From Lottia gigantea (taxonomy: Eukaryota > Mollusca > Gastropoda > Lottiidae): a DNA stretch of 64,000 bases. The stretch lies in contig NW_008708358.1 in the NCBI RefSeq assembly GCF_000327385.1, forward strand, positions 801,335 through 865,334, given 5' to 3'. Below are positions 23,170-32,951 of this stretch, piece by piece. The notes beneath the pieces are model-generated. The model saw nothing but the letters and a program-made list of their open reading frames with translations. It did no database searches and was not told the origin of the DNA. The first letter of the stretch is position 1. Each line of letters opens with the position of its first letter. A program made the translations under genes and the position numbers.

Positions 23170-25143
23170 CTATACATAATTTGCTTTTATATCATCTTTT
23201 TGAAAGTTATTGTTACAATACACATTGTTCGATACTGGGTTTACGTCCACATAGCCAGAATCGTCCGAGGTATTAGATACTTGTGTGTTGATAACATTGG
23301 GACCGTTAGTTATAACCAAAGGCCCAGGTAGAGTTAAATCTATCATACCCTTTTCACATTTTGAATCACACTTTGTTGGGCGTGTCTTTATAGCTAAAGC
23401 AAACCTCAGTCGATCTATGAACATAACGTCTTTCACATCCAAATAGGTAAAAGTCTTTAAACAACGCTTCAGAGTCTCGTCCATTATATTCTCCGGGATA
23501 TCTTCATATTTGACTATGATTAAATGACGATGTTTCTTTATGATACTTTGGTAATAAGCGTGCTTGAATTCCTCCATGCCCCAAATACTTTTCAAAAAGT
23601 TTTTAGAAAGGATAACGATCGTATGACGACTGTTTTCAATACTGTCAATAATATTTTCTAAAATGCTCGTACCACCGATAAAATCTCGTTGATGAAGACA
23701 AAGATTGAAGGCCGGGGTGTCCTCGTCTGCCGGCGTCTCTAATTTCTGTTGTAGATAATCGTACACCCAATCTTCATCGCCGGAACTGTACGAAACGAAG
23801 GCATCATATTCCTTTTCTTCCTTTTTGTCGTCCACATCCCACGGTAAAACAACATGAAATCTGGTGTAGAGAATAATTTTAATTTCACGGCGATACCGGA
23901 ACGTTACGATGATCACTAAAATCAAGATGGCGGCTATTACACCTAATGCAACCAAGTAAATTGACAAATCCTCTGGTGGAATTTCACAGCCCATCTCAAT
24001 TTTACTTAAATTAATAATTTTTATACCCTTTGCACTTTCCGGGCTAGCACATGTCATATTTTGTAAATACTTATATTTACTAATCGTTCCTTTAAAGAAG
24101 GATTCGCTTTGAAGTTTGAAAATAAGGGTTTGTTTGAAACATCCACAATCTAAAGGATTTCCTCTTATGTCTATGAACATATTGTCTAATGCTGACCAAT
24201 CAAGAATGTTCTGGACAGTTAATGTGGAGATGTTGTTGTGTCGAATGTCAATAATGGTATCTTCGCCCGGGGGGAGATCAAAACGATCTCTAAATTCAAT
24301 TTTTGAGATTTTGTTATGACTTAAATCGAGATATTTCATCTCCGTGAAGCGAGTCCTCCAATCTTGAAATATTTCGTTGATTTCAGTCCAATGATTGTGG
24401 GAATAATTGATATATTTCAAGACGGGATACTCCGAGCTGCTACTGAGAACGTTCATATGGTGCTTACTCATGCTTCTAGTATACGTTTCTTCCATCTCCT
24501 CAAGTTTCTTATACACACATTTTACATCTTGGTTAAGAAAGTTTTTAATCAACTCTATGGGGTTATCTTGTGGTCGTATTCGTTGTAAAACTAACGGATC
24601 GGACACGTGGAATGCCATCGACATATTTCTCATTTTGAGCACTCGAATTGTTTCCTCATGTCCACAAGTAAATTCATCGGTAATATTTTGTACATTATTT
24701 AAACTTGTAAATAATACACTAACGTCGATCATAGATGTCGAGTCAACTATTTGTAAAGATTGAAGATTATCGGGTGTATTATCTAAACTTGCATTATTCC
24801 AGTCATTTATATAATCATAAATTTTACATCCTTCGACTCGAACATCGATTAATCCCGGGATTTTAACCGGCCAGATCATTGAAATGTTTCCGGTGCCACG
24901 ACACGTTATATGAACAGTATAGGTCGTATTTACACCCGTTGAGTAATTTACTAAATCTTTAAATATAAACCGTACTCCTTCATGTCCTTCAGCCACACAG
25001 TTCAAAAACAGATGATTGTCTGTTCTGTTCACATCACAAATCTCATTCCAAGATGGCGGGTAAAGGGTTACACTCACACTTAAAGTGCAAAGAAGCAAGA
25101 TTCCCAAAATGGAATAAAAATTATCCTGGAACGCCATTACCAA
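23170..25143 (-). CDS. Toll-like receptor, short ectodomain, C-terminal tail
   Basis: Single-exon type I membrane receptor of 657 residues. Signal peptide about 1-26 (ILGILLLCTLSVSVT core), then a cysteine-containing N-terminal cap starting LYPPSW, a degenerate middle, a few recognisable leucine-rich repeats (about 240-330, e.g. YLDLSHNKISKI) and an LRRCT with NPLDCGCF and a further two cysteines. One membrane helix spans about 393-415. The TIR domain is about 444-588: box 1 YDAFVSYS, box 2 LCLHQRDFIGG, box 3 region FIDRLRFAL. TIR domains recruit MyD88-type adaptors to start innate immune signalling. The usual BB-loop proline (RDxxPG) is Gly490. A 69-residue tail after the TIR domain carries DSGYVD (628-633) and a second tyrosine in NNVYCNNN. 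ATG1 and ATG3 are both possible starts; both leave the signal peptide intact. Paralogue of the plus-strand gene at 32952; ligand unknown. Confidence 0.95.
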   Translation of the reverse strand: MVMAFQDNFYSILGILLLCTLSVSVTLYPPSWNEICDVNRTDNHLFLNCVAEGHEGVRFIFKDLVNYSTGVNTTYTVHITCRGTGNISMIWPVKIPGLIDVRVEGCKIYDYINDWNNASLDNTPDNLQSLQIVDSTSMIDVSVLFTSLNNVQNITDEFTCGHEETIRVLKMRNMSMAFHVSDPLVLQRIRPQDNPIELIKNFLNQDVKCVYKKLEEMEETYTRSMSKHHMNVLSSSSEYPVLKYINYSHNHWTEINEIFQDWRTRFTEMKYLDLSHNKISKIEFRDRFDLPPGEDTIIDIRHNNISTLTVQNILDWSALDNMFIDIRGNPLDCGCFKQTLIFKLQSESFFKGTISKYKYLQNMTCASPESAKGIKIINLSKIEMGCEIPPEDLSIYLVALGVIAAILILVIIVTFRYRREIKIILYTRFHVVLPWDVDDKKEEKEYDAFVSYSSGDEDWVYDYLQQKLETPADEDTPAFNLCLHQRDFIGGTSILENIIDSIENSRHTIVILSKNFLKSIWGMEEFKHAYYQSIIKKHRHLIIVKYEDIPENIMDETLKRCLKTFTYLDVKDVMFIDRLRFALAIKTRPTKCDSKCEKGMIDLTLPGPLVITNGPNVINTQVSNTSDDSGYVDVNPVSNNVYCNNNFQKDDIKANYV

Positions 25144-26429
25144 ATAGACTAAGACGCGAACTCTTCACGAAAAATACGTGATGATAACTTTGGTATTCCA
25201 CGCGAAAACAAAACGTCGTCTTCTTCTTTCTAATTCCTCACCAGTACATTTACCCTTAGGTCAAAATTGTCTCTCCACCAACACTCAAATTTTCATTCAA
25301 GGATTACCACCATAGCCTTGTAACCTAAATACTTCGTAAGGTCTTAAGACGAAACTGTGTCGTATCCAGTACTAGTGTACTAGTGATATCGAAACAACTT
25401 CGAACACATACTAAAATACTTAAATAATCGGGTCATAGTAACCTCCAAGCCTCCTATGTTTCATCTAATTATTACTCCCTCGCCTTCAAAAACCGTGAAA
25501 AATTAAAAATATAAGTGTTCATTAATGCAGTCAAACGTGTTATAGCTCAACACAAAAACTGGTTTATGAGAAACTGGTCGTGTATCATATGCTTTTAAAA
25601 GTAGACGAAGTTCATTATTTTGACGTAGATGGATGGCAATACATAAACATAAATGTCGTATATTAATTGTGTTTTTGTGAAAAACAAAACGCTTTTCCCT
25701 TCGACATTGTCACAATATGACAGTTGCATAAATCTTCTAAAATTCTCTAATACAATATATTGTCATCTCACCACGCCTGAAATAAGTCCTTACACAAAAC
25801 ACGTAATTTACATTGGATTGGTCCATAAATATCCAATTGTATTTTTTTCTGACAATTTACCTTTACTCACTGGATTTGGCTACATGATAAAGTTTACAAA
25901 GAAACTAATCATTATGAACATGATATAAATAAAATGTTATATAACATTATGTTTGTCCTGATCCGGTTTTCACTGATGTCTGTACATTGTTTGAGTTCTA
26001 AATCTAATCAATTATATCTGTTTGATGATTCTGCCTCTGGCTAAATCCAATTGCTAATGGAATACCAGTATACTTCAAAGATAATGTCTGATAGGGTTAA
26101 TATTCGTAAATTGATGAAGGAAGGGCAAAATATCAGCATATCAACTGACCGATTTAACAACGTACCGTACACTCATCGGAAGCACGCGAGTGTGTCAAAA
26201 ATTAATATCTACTCAGCAGTAAACTATAATCGATAATGAATATGCTTCATCATTTAAGGCCTTTTGCGATTTACAAACACTTAATTGTAGTGGAATTGCA
26301 GGAACCACGCACGTCTGATTGAAAATTGGAATGGTGCAAATTGATGCTATCAATGCTCCCTCTACACGTACAATTAAGGATACCGCATAAAGGCCACAGC
26401 TTACATAAAGATAATGTGGCGAATATTCC
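25144..26429. other. Upstream region of the minus-strand TLR gene
   Basis: Should contain the promoter of the TLR gene, since no upstream exon was recognised. No TATA box or immune-type site could be fixed with confidence. The open frames here are short and unrecognised. Confidence 0.4.
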
Positions 26430-26840
26430 TACACTGTAAAAAAAGTCCGTTTTTTTTACAGAAATGTACTTCATATTTTCTGTTGATATACGTAAATTTC
26501 TGCTGATATACATACTTTTCTGTTGATTTACGGACTTTGTTCTTACATTAACAGAATGTTAGTTCCGCAATAAGGAAATATGTTATTTTACGTAAATTAA
26601 TCTTGGTCGTATGTCATTTAAGAACAATTACGTTATTTGTCAGTAAATATACGTAAATTCTGTGTTATTATCATGTATGTCCAAACTTGTCTGTAGATAA
26701 GCGAAGTCTGCGCATACGTGGTCATACTGTTTTTTTGACAGGAACTTTATGTTTCCTTAAATTATAACAGGATTGCTGTAAATTTACGGAAACTGTGATT
26801 TTGCGTTATGATAGTTTCGACCTGCCCATCAAAGTAGGTA

Positions 26841-26890
26841 TGACGTCATCGGTAAAGACACGAGGTCAGTCTATCGTCACGCCGCCATCT
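26841..26890 (+). promoter_or_regulatory. CRE plus YY1-like block in copy A
   Basis: TGACGTCA at 26841-26848 (CREB/ATF full site) and GCCGCCATCT at 26881-26890 (reverse complement AGATGGCGGC, core of the YY1 initiator-type motif). The same pair, reversed, is present in copy B (36571-36581 and 36614-36621). This combination is typical of animal housekeeping promoters. That the element is transcribed from here is inference. Confidence 0.45.
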
Positions 26891-27178
26891 AATCCCACAT
26901 CAAAACTAGGCTACGTCGAAGGGATTTTTGTGAATTTCTTAAATTAAATTTAATATGGTGAGATGCATGGAGAACTCGAAATGCTGACCCGATATTCCAC
27001 CACTCATTCCTTTTCTATTATCACCCTTTGTCAAAAACTGCAAAATGTTTTACTGAATTTTAAGCATGCGGGGACAACGACAAAATGACTTAAATTTATC
27101 CTACATGATGAACTAGAATAGGCTTAGCTTACTTGGTCTTGGGTAGAGTGGAAATGATCACTGAATACAAATTCACAG

Positions 27179-27911
27179 GTGAGTGTATTTTAATTATTGC
27201 CTAAATAAATTTGTAATGTTACCATTTTATCACTTTATACGTATTTGTGGTCTGAAACTTAGATCAGTCTTGTCAAGAGTCATCTTTCTGTTTAGAACTC
27301 TTCTGTCTAAGAGAGTAGAAAAATTAATAATTTTTCATAGCAATGAAGTCCTCAAATTCATTTCTCAAATCTTCAGGTTTAGCCAACCGCAATGTAAGTT
27401 TATGCCCGATTACATAAGAAAGCCTCCGACGATATGAAATATCACAGGATCCATAATTTCTATTGCAATTTTATATTTGTTCATGCTGCCTGAAAACTTT
27501 TACCAAAATGTAAACAAACCCGACAAAATGGCGCCAAATTATGCATAGATCCCTCAAGTCAGTTTTCCCACCAACTTTGTACATGTGACACTATATAAAA
27601 TGTTTGTACCTACTATTAATAACATTTGCAATGTCTTATCGATGTCTGGAATGTCAAACTGTGCAACTTGCTTTTAAGAAATTATTTTGTAGGCCACCCA
27701 TGATAAGTGACAGTGTGTCATTGCATCATGATCTGAAATTCCATCCACTTTCTTATGCCTTTACTATTTTATTATTTTAAATTTATAATTTCTTTTTCTG
27801 TTTTAGTAGTCCTCGCTTTTTTTGTACTTACAGCCTTTTACGGTTATGATTGCACCAGAGTACAAGGATACAAGGAATGAGAATTCTGTCATTAATATTC
27901 TTGTGAATAAA
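27179..27911 (+). other. Splice-like signals and AATAAA inside copy A
   Basis: Downstream of the promoter-like block, in the same direction: donor CACAG|GTGAGT at 27178/27179; acceptor CTTCAG| at 27375 with donor AAT|GTAAGT at 27393/27394 bounding an 18-nt segment; acceptor TTACAG| at 27833; then a 27-codon frame (PFTVMIAPEYKDTRNEN and onward) ending TAA at 27915, with AATAAA inside it at 27906-27911. Copy B keeps the frame with three residue changes (T to M, D to N, S to F) and has its own acceptor CTTTTTCAG. Looks like a captured or built-in transcription unit with introns; the peptide is not recognised. Confidence 0.35.
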
Positions 27912-29005
27912 CCTTAACCGTTTACACTCAATGTTAGGACCCACTACGTGGGCGAGGCATTACAAAATTCGTAAACGAGGGCGAATTGGACTCTGGATAA
28001 AAGATCCAGTGCCCTACTATTACTACACTACTACTAAGTTTATCTTTTCAGGTATGTCACCTTTTCCCTTTCTTTAGAGTTTCTGCCATTATTTACCAGC
28101 TAAAAGTTACGGAGCATTATGAGACTTGACCTGACTTTCGAACGAGCAACAATTAACTGTGCACATTAAAAACAATTAGGCCTTATAATGATTAGAGTTG
28201 CATCATAAACTGTATTGCGCTGGATGATGGAGTCTTATAACCTTGTGGAACACTAGAAAAAGTGAAGTGGACCACAGGTCCTTGAAGTTCTGTCAATATT
28301 AATAAAATATGGGCAATGTGGAGAAAAGAGTGTCAACATAAATAAAAAACGACATTAGTTAAATCCGAATTAGTTAAATCAGAACGTTATGAAGATGTCA
28401 TTAGTTATGAGAATGTCATTAAAAGATGTGTTAAAGATGTCATTAGTGATGAGTATGTATTTCAAGTTCATCATTTGTTTTTATGCAAGAGATTGTTTTT
28501 ATACGCCCACATTTTCAGTTGTATGTATAATTAAAGGTGTAGTTAACATCATTTTCTCTGATTATTTTAAATGCACAAATAATACCAATAAACACATAAA
28601 GTTGAAATGTTTTGTTATTTTACACTAAAATGAAAATGATTTCTGGCAACAGATTTATTACCAGAATACCCTTTTTAAAACTCTGTTTTTTTACAGAACT
28701 GGAAGGAAAAATTCCGGCAGCAGATTTACCAGAATATTCTTCCTATTTTTCTGTTAAATTACAGGAAATATTAGAAAAATTCCGGCAGCTGATTTACCAG
28801 AATATCCTTCCTATTTTCTGTTAATTACAGGAAATATTATTAGTCATTCTGTAATTTAACAGATTTTGTCGTAAAATATTTCTGTTATTTAAAGCAAATA
28901 TTTTACAAGAAATTCTGTTATATAACTGAAGGCAAAATTTAAATTCTGGTAAATCAGCTGCCGGAATTTTTTCTGTTAATGGAAGGAAATTATTTTTACA
29001 GTGTA

Positions 29006-30170
29006 ACCTTCACTCTATTATCCCGCTATACATTCCCTTTTGATGGAATATTTATTAATTAATCTATAAAGAATCGTATTATATGTGATAAATGCCTTCC
29101 AGACTGACATAATATATACTTTTATGTGACGTCCGACATTTTTTGTTTCACCTTTTTTATATCAGTAAAATAAACGGTAATAAAAAGTTAAAACTTTCAG
29201 AATCAAGAAGTCTCCGTCAGACTCTTTTAATTGCTGAATCGGAGCATCGTCTGATATAATCGTAGATATTGCCATGATGCCTTTCAACGTAATTAAAACA
29301 CATGCCTCTTTAACATTTCATTTCAGACCAATATTTCAAAGGTTAAAACCATAACCTATTGATGTATTTTCAGCAAAACACGAAGACTTTAGACAGCTTG
29401 TCAAGATTGAGCTTGGGTATATAATCAGTCAAAATAACCCTAAAAAACTTCAGCCCTAGGCCTCATGTACAGAGATAAACCTTGAACTGTTATAGTTTCA
29501 GCAAAAAACAAGGTCTATTATTGTATTCTAATTTTAATAGTACTTTTTATTATTATTATTATTATTTTAAGGTTTAGATTGACGTTCAGAGTAAGCACTT
29601 TTGCATACTGTGTGTTTTGTAAGACGTCATTAGAAAAGGTATCTTGAAATAATTTATGCGTGTTTTGAAGTTAAACTGTATTCTGTAGCCCATTGGTTTT
29701 AACACTGGACACATTGCAATAATGCCTGTTAAAAAAAATGTTCTGTCTTCAGAACACGGTCTCACGGTCTCCCTAAACAGCTAAAGTCAATATATTGATT
29801 TCGACAATACAGTGTTTTCCGAAAGATCTCTGTTTGTATCAGAAGAATTGACAATGAGAGTTTTAGACTTTAAGAATGTATTTTATGTATTTTCTGACAT
29901 TTCTGTCCAATTTTTGACACATACTTTACATTATATAGGTTGATGAAAAAGAAAAGATATGACACGTTCTAATGATTCAACTGACGATATAATAGAGAGA
30001 AGTATATACCAGTTGTGAACAATTTCCTTACCTTACGTTACTACCACATTATTGCATTTCTTTTTTGTATCGGCCAACAAATTTCTAGAGAGTCATATCA
30101 TTTCGACAGGTGTACATTTGCATATACTTGAATATAAGTTAAAGCAAACAAAATAAAAATGAATTAAAGA
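29006..30170. other. Intergenic sequence between the TLR genes
   Basis: AT-rich, no gene seen. Contains a short TTA trinucleotide microsatellite at about 29548-29567. Confidence 0.5.
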
Positions 30171-30525
30171 TGCGAATAGACGGGTTAAGATGAGAATAGA
30201 CGAGGTACGGTGTCCGGTGCGGAGTTAATGATAACGTAGAAAACAATAAGTGACGTACGAGGTACGGGTTCGAAGACGGTTCGGATACAATTCGCTTCTA
30301 CTATTTTCTACTGGTTCTATAATTCAGCACGGTACACTGTACTGGACACCGTACCTCGTCTATTCCAACTTTTATAGTTTCCGATGCGGTGTGAGATTTG
30401 CGATACAGTAGATATTATAAGAAAGGAATCGTGTCCGCACCGTGTCCCGTACCTCATATATTCACTTCTATCGTTTCTTTCTACATGGATTATCCCACAT
30501 AGGACACCGCATCGTCTATTCGCGG
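30171..30525. repeat. Nested inverted-repeat cluster
   Basis: GAATAGACGAGGTACGGTGT at 30194 (arm to 30215) is the exact reverse complement of the arm at 30344-30365 (GGACACCGTACCTCGTCTAT and on), 172 bp end to end. A second, looser pair encloses it: GCGAATAGACGGG near 30172 against GACACCGCATCGTCTATTCG at 30503-30522. Another partial right arm, CCGTGTCCCGTACCTCAT, starts near 30437. The cluster is GC- and CpG-richer than its surroundings. It may be a small inverted-repeat element that inserted into itself or duplicated. The open frames of both strands here derive from the palindrome. Confidence 0.8.
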
Positions 30526-30744
30526 TGTTACTCATATCGGGACAGCCTTTGGCGAATATCGAGTGATTCAAGGGAAACAACTTGTTTGACGTTCATGGTC
30601 GAGATTCTTTCAATAAAATATGGTTTAGTTGAAAATAAGCGTTTTAGTATTTACATTATGAGCATAATTAACCACTGAAGCTTACTCACTAACCATTGTG
30701 GACTGGGCTCGGATTTAGACTAACGCTCTATTTGTTACCTCTGG

Positions 30745-31035
30745 GAAATACCACTTCCAAGATGGTAAATAGAATTCGTTACTTCAAATTGTGCCCGGAA
30801 GTCGTATTTTCTATTGGAGAACTCGGGTAGCTAAAATTATCTCACTCATTTCATGATTTATGACATCATAGGACGAGTAGTTAATGTTGGGCGACCAATC
30901 AGAATTATATAATGAACACGTGATATAATTTTTATACAAATAAAGTATATTTCTCTCTATAGAGCATGCGTTTGTACTGGTTTGTCAAATGTATCTCGAA
31001 AAAAATCAAGTGATAATTCCAACTTCCTAGTAGGA
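30745..31035 (+). repeat. Dispersed direct repeat, copy 1
   Basis: About 290 bp matching 37953-38213 in the same orientation. Shared stretches include TTCGTTACTTCAAATT, TTTTCTATTGGAGAACTC, GTAGCTAAAATTAT and AATCAGAATTATATAATG. The copy at 37953 also has an internal inverted pair (AAATACGACTTCCGAG and CTCGGAAGTCGTGTTT), suggesting a short inverted-repeat-bearing element. No coding capacity. Confidence 0.85.
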
Positions 31036-32934
31036 AACTAACTCCTTCCCAGAGTTATCAAATACTGCAGATTGAGTTGTAAATGTCGTGTACGTTACAG
31101 ATCCCTCATCAATTGGCAAAATGTTCTAATTGCATGTCCAGTATTGAACAGAGAGTTAAACGTAATAGTCTAATACATTTCATTCAGACACGATTCTGAC
31201 TTTACAAACTAGCTATTTCTACACTATCATTCTAGTGACCAAAATTGACAGGGTGGCTAGCGAGTGTTCCCAGCCACTGTGTGACAGTCCTTCAACGAAA
31301 TCAGGTGTTTTCGGGGACTTCTGGCAATTGAAGTGCTACATGGCGAAAGCTCTGCAGTAATCCGATAATCAGAATCCAGTCGTGTTAAAATAAAGTCAAA
31401 ATTTGTCCGCTGAAAACCTGTCTAGAGGATTAGCACAGAAAAAGTCTACGAATTTCAGGATAGTTCAACGGCAACGTTTATGCATAAAATAATATTAATG
31501 TGATGACGGCGTTTGTCCGGAGGAGCTTTTGTCCTAGTGCAAAATTGCAGAGGGACTTTTGTCCGTCCACAACGATTTAGACCTTGGCCCGGGGTACTAG
31601 ATCCCTAATTTTTATTTCCTTGTTCACTTCACACTTGACAGTCTGTAGTAATTGTGTGCTTAATATATTAATATGATATCCGGCCTTTTTAAGTTGTTTA
31701 AGCGGTAAATCTCGTATAATTGAGAAAACTCTAAGCCTTATGAATGAACTGGGGCGGTTTATGTATATACATAACATTGAATATCTATTTATTGCATGGT
31801 TTGTGTGTCAATCGTAACGAAATTGTTTGTGAATGTAAATAGTCCCTATTGTATGCATGCTGTTATAATACTGTACAGCTTAGTAAAATACCAGTTGAAT
31901 AACTTCTTGTTCACGAAGGAATATCTACTATACATTGCCTAATATTTGTTGATTTATTTCTCAGTTTTAGATTTGAAAGGATTTATACATCTAATGATAT
32001 AAAAGGTAAGGTGGTTACTATCTTTTGGTAAGACCGAAAGCGAACAAGTACATTTAGGGAAATTGCGGTTGTATTATAGTTGTAATTGCACGTAATCGAA
32101 TATGTCATAACGCATAACGATAACGATTTTCACTTCAAGAATATTTATATAAGATATCATTTCACAAATTTCTCGACAGGTTTAAACACTTTTAGTTGAA
32201 TTTTGGGCAGGAATGGGCAAAATGAAGAACATAATTATATAACATAAAGATCAATCAATATACATAAATTAAACTGTGTCTTTGTATCACCCTACTTCAA
32301 TATTAACTGAATGAGTGTAAGCTATAATCTAGGCCCAATAGCACAATTGACACCACTAAATAATATATTGAACACCTGAAGTGTTCCTGGTGATTCGCCA
32401 TTTTTGGGGGATGATTCAATTGTTGGATAGGTAAATAGTCTTATAAAGCACTAGAAATGTACGAAAATCGAATAATTCCTTCAAAAATATCTCAAACCTA
32501 GATTTTTTTTTATTTCTATTTCTATAGATTTCTTATCTATATATATCAGTGTCTCAAGAAAGGTGACTCGTCTTTTTAACTTTCAAACAAGGTTAATTCT
32601 GGATTCTGGAATCACATGAGTTTGAAGGCTGTGAGCACTATCACCGAAGAGCTTGGCTAAAAAAGTTCTTTTTCTGAGATTAAGATACGATTGGTCAAAA
32701 ATGGCGAATTTGTCCATTTAGATATTAATCTTGATACATTTACATGTCTAAATACATGGTCTCTATAGTGACTTATGCTTGTGTTTCTATAAGAGAATCA
32801 TATTTAACACGTTATACCTAAGCATGCATTTTTAAACATGGCTGCTGATATAACTCTTTTGAAAGTTGGTTAAGCGTAACGTACACAATATAGACATCCT
32901 AGATACGATTAAAACAAGGAAGTAATGTTTTATT
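31036..32934. other. Upstream region of the plus-strand TLR gene
   Basis: No gene recognised. A non-coding first exon and promoter of the TLR gene are expected here, because the coding exon begins behind an apparent splice acceptor; neither could be located. A block near 31508-31562 repeats GTTTGTCCGG / CTTTTGTCC-type text and may be a repeat remnant. Confidence 0.4.
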
Positions 32935-32944
32935 TAATTTTAGG
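32935..32944 (+). promoter_or_regulatory. Probable splice acceptor before TLR coding exon
   Basis: TTAATTTTAG followed by GCATCAACATGGCC. The pyrimidine-rich run ending in AG just before a good start context suggests that an intron in the 5' UTR ends here, a common arrangement for otherwise intronless TLR genes. This also argues for the ATG at 32952 rather than the one at 32925. Confidence 0.5.
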
Positions 32945-32951
32945 CATCAAC

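Larger units (their letters stand above)
26432..29003 (+). mobile_element. TA-flanked CACTG DNA transposon, copy A
   Basis: 2572-bp element with terminal inverted repeats CACTGTAAAAA at both ends, flanked by TA on each side (26430-26431 and 29004-29005), as expected of Tc1/mariner-type TA target duplication. The inverted copy B at 34992-37035 shows the same boundaries. No transposase frame is visible, so it is non-autonomous. The left end is rich in TTTACGTAAATT and TTCTGTT motifs. The right end carries three copies of a TTCCGGCAGCTGATTTACCA-like motif (about 28711 and 28779 direct, 28943-28967 inverted). The interior holds a promoter-like block and splice-like signals, listed separately. About 500 bp at 28205-28690 has no counterpart in copy B, where the assembly has a gap. 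Superfamily assignment rests only on TA flanks and short termini. Confidence 0.85.

Noticed and set aside
24364-24763. Two plus-strand frames of 74 and 118 codons
   Set aside because: Antisense shadows of the minus-strand TLR gene.
27160-27178. ATG frame MITEYKFT before a donor in copy A, resembling the Ras start MTEYKLV
   Set aside because: Only four residues agree and no continuing Ras exon is present in the element.
28612-28824. 70-codon frame containing GKIPAADLPEY, similar to a frame at 34968
   Set aside because: Both are translations of the terminal motif array of the CACTG element, not a protein.
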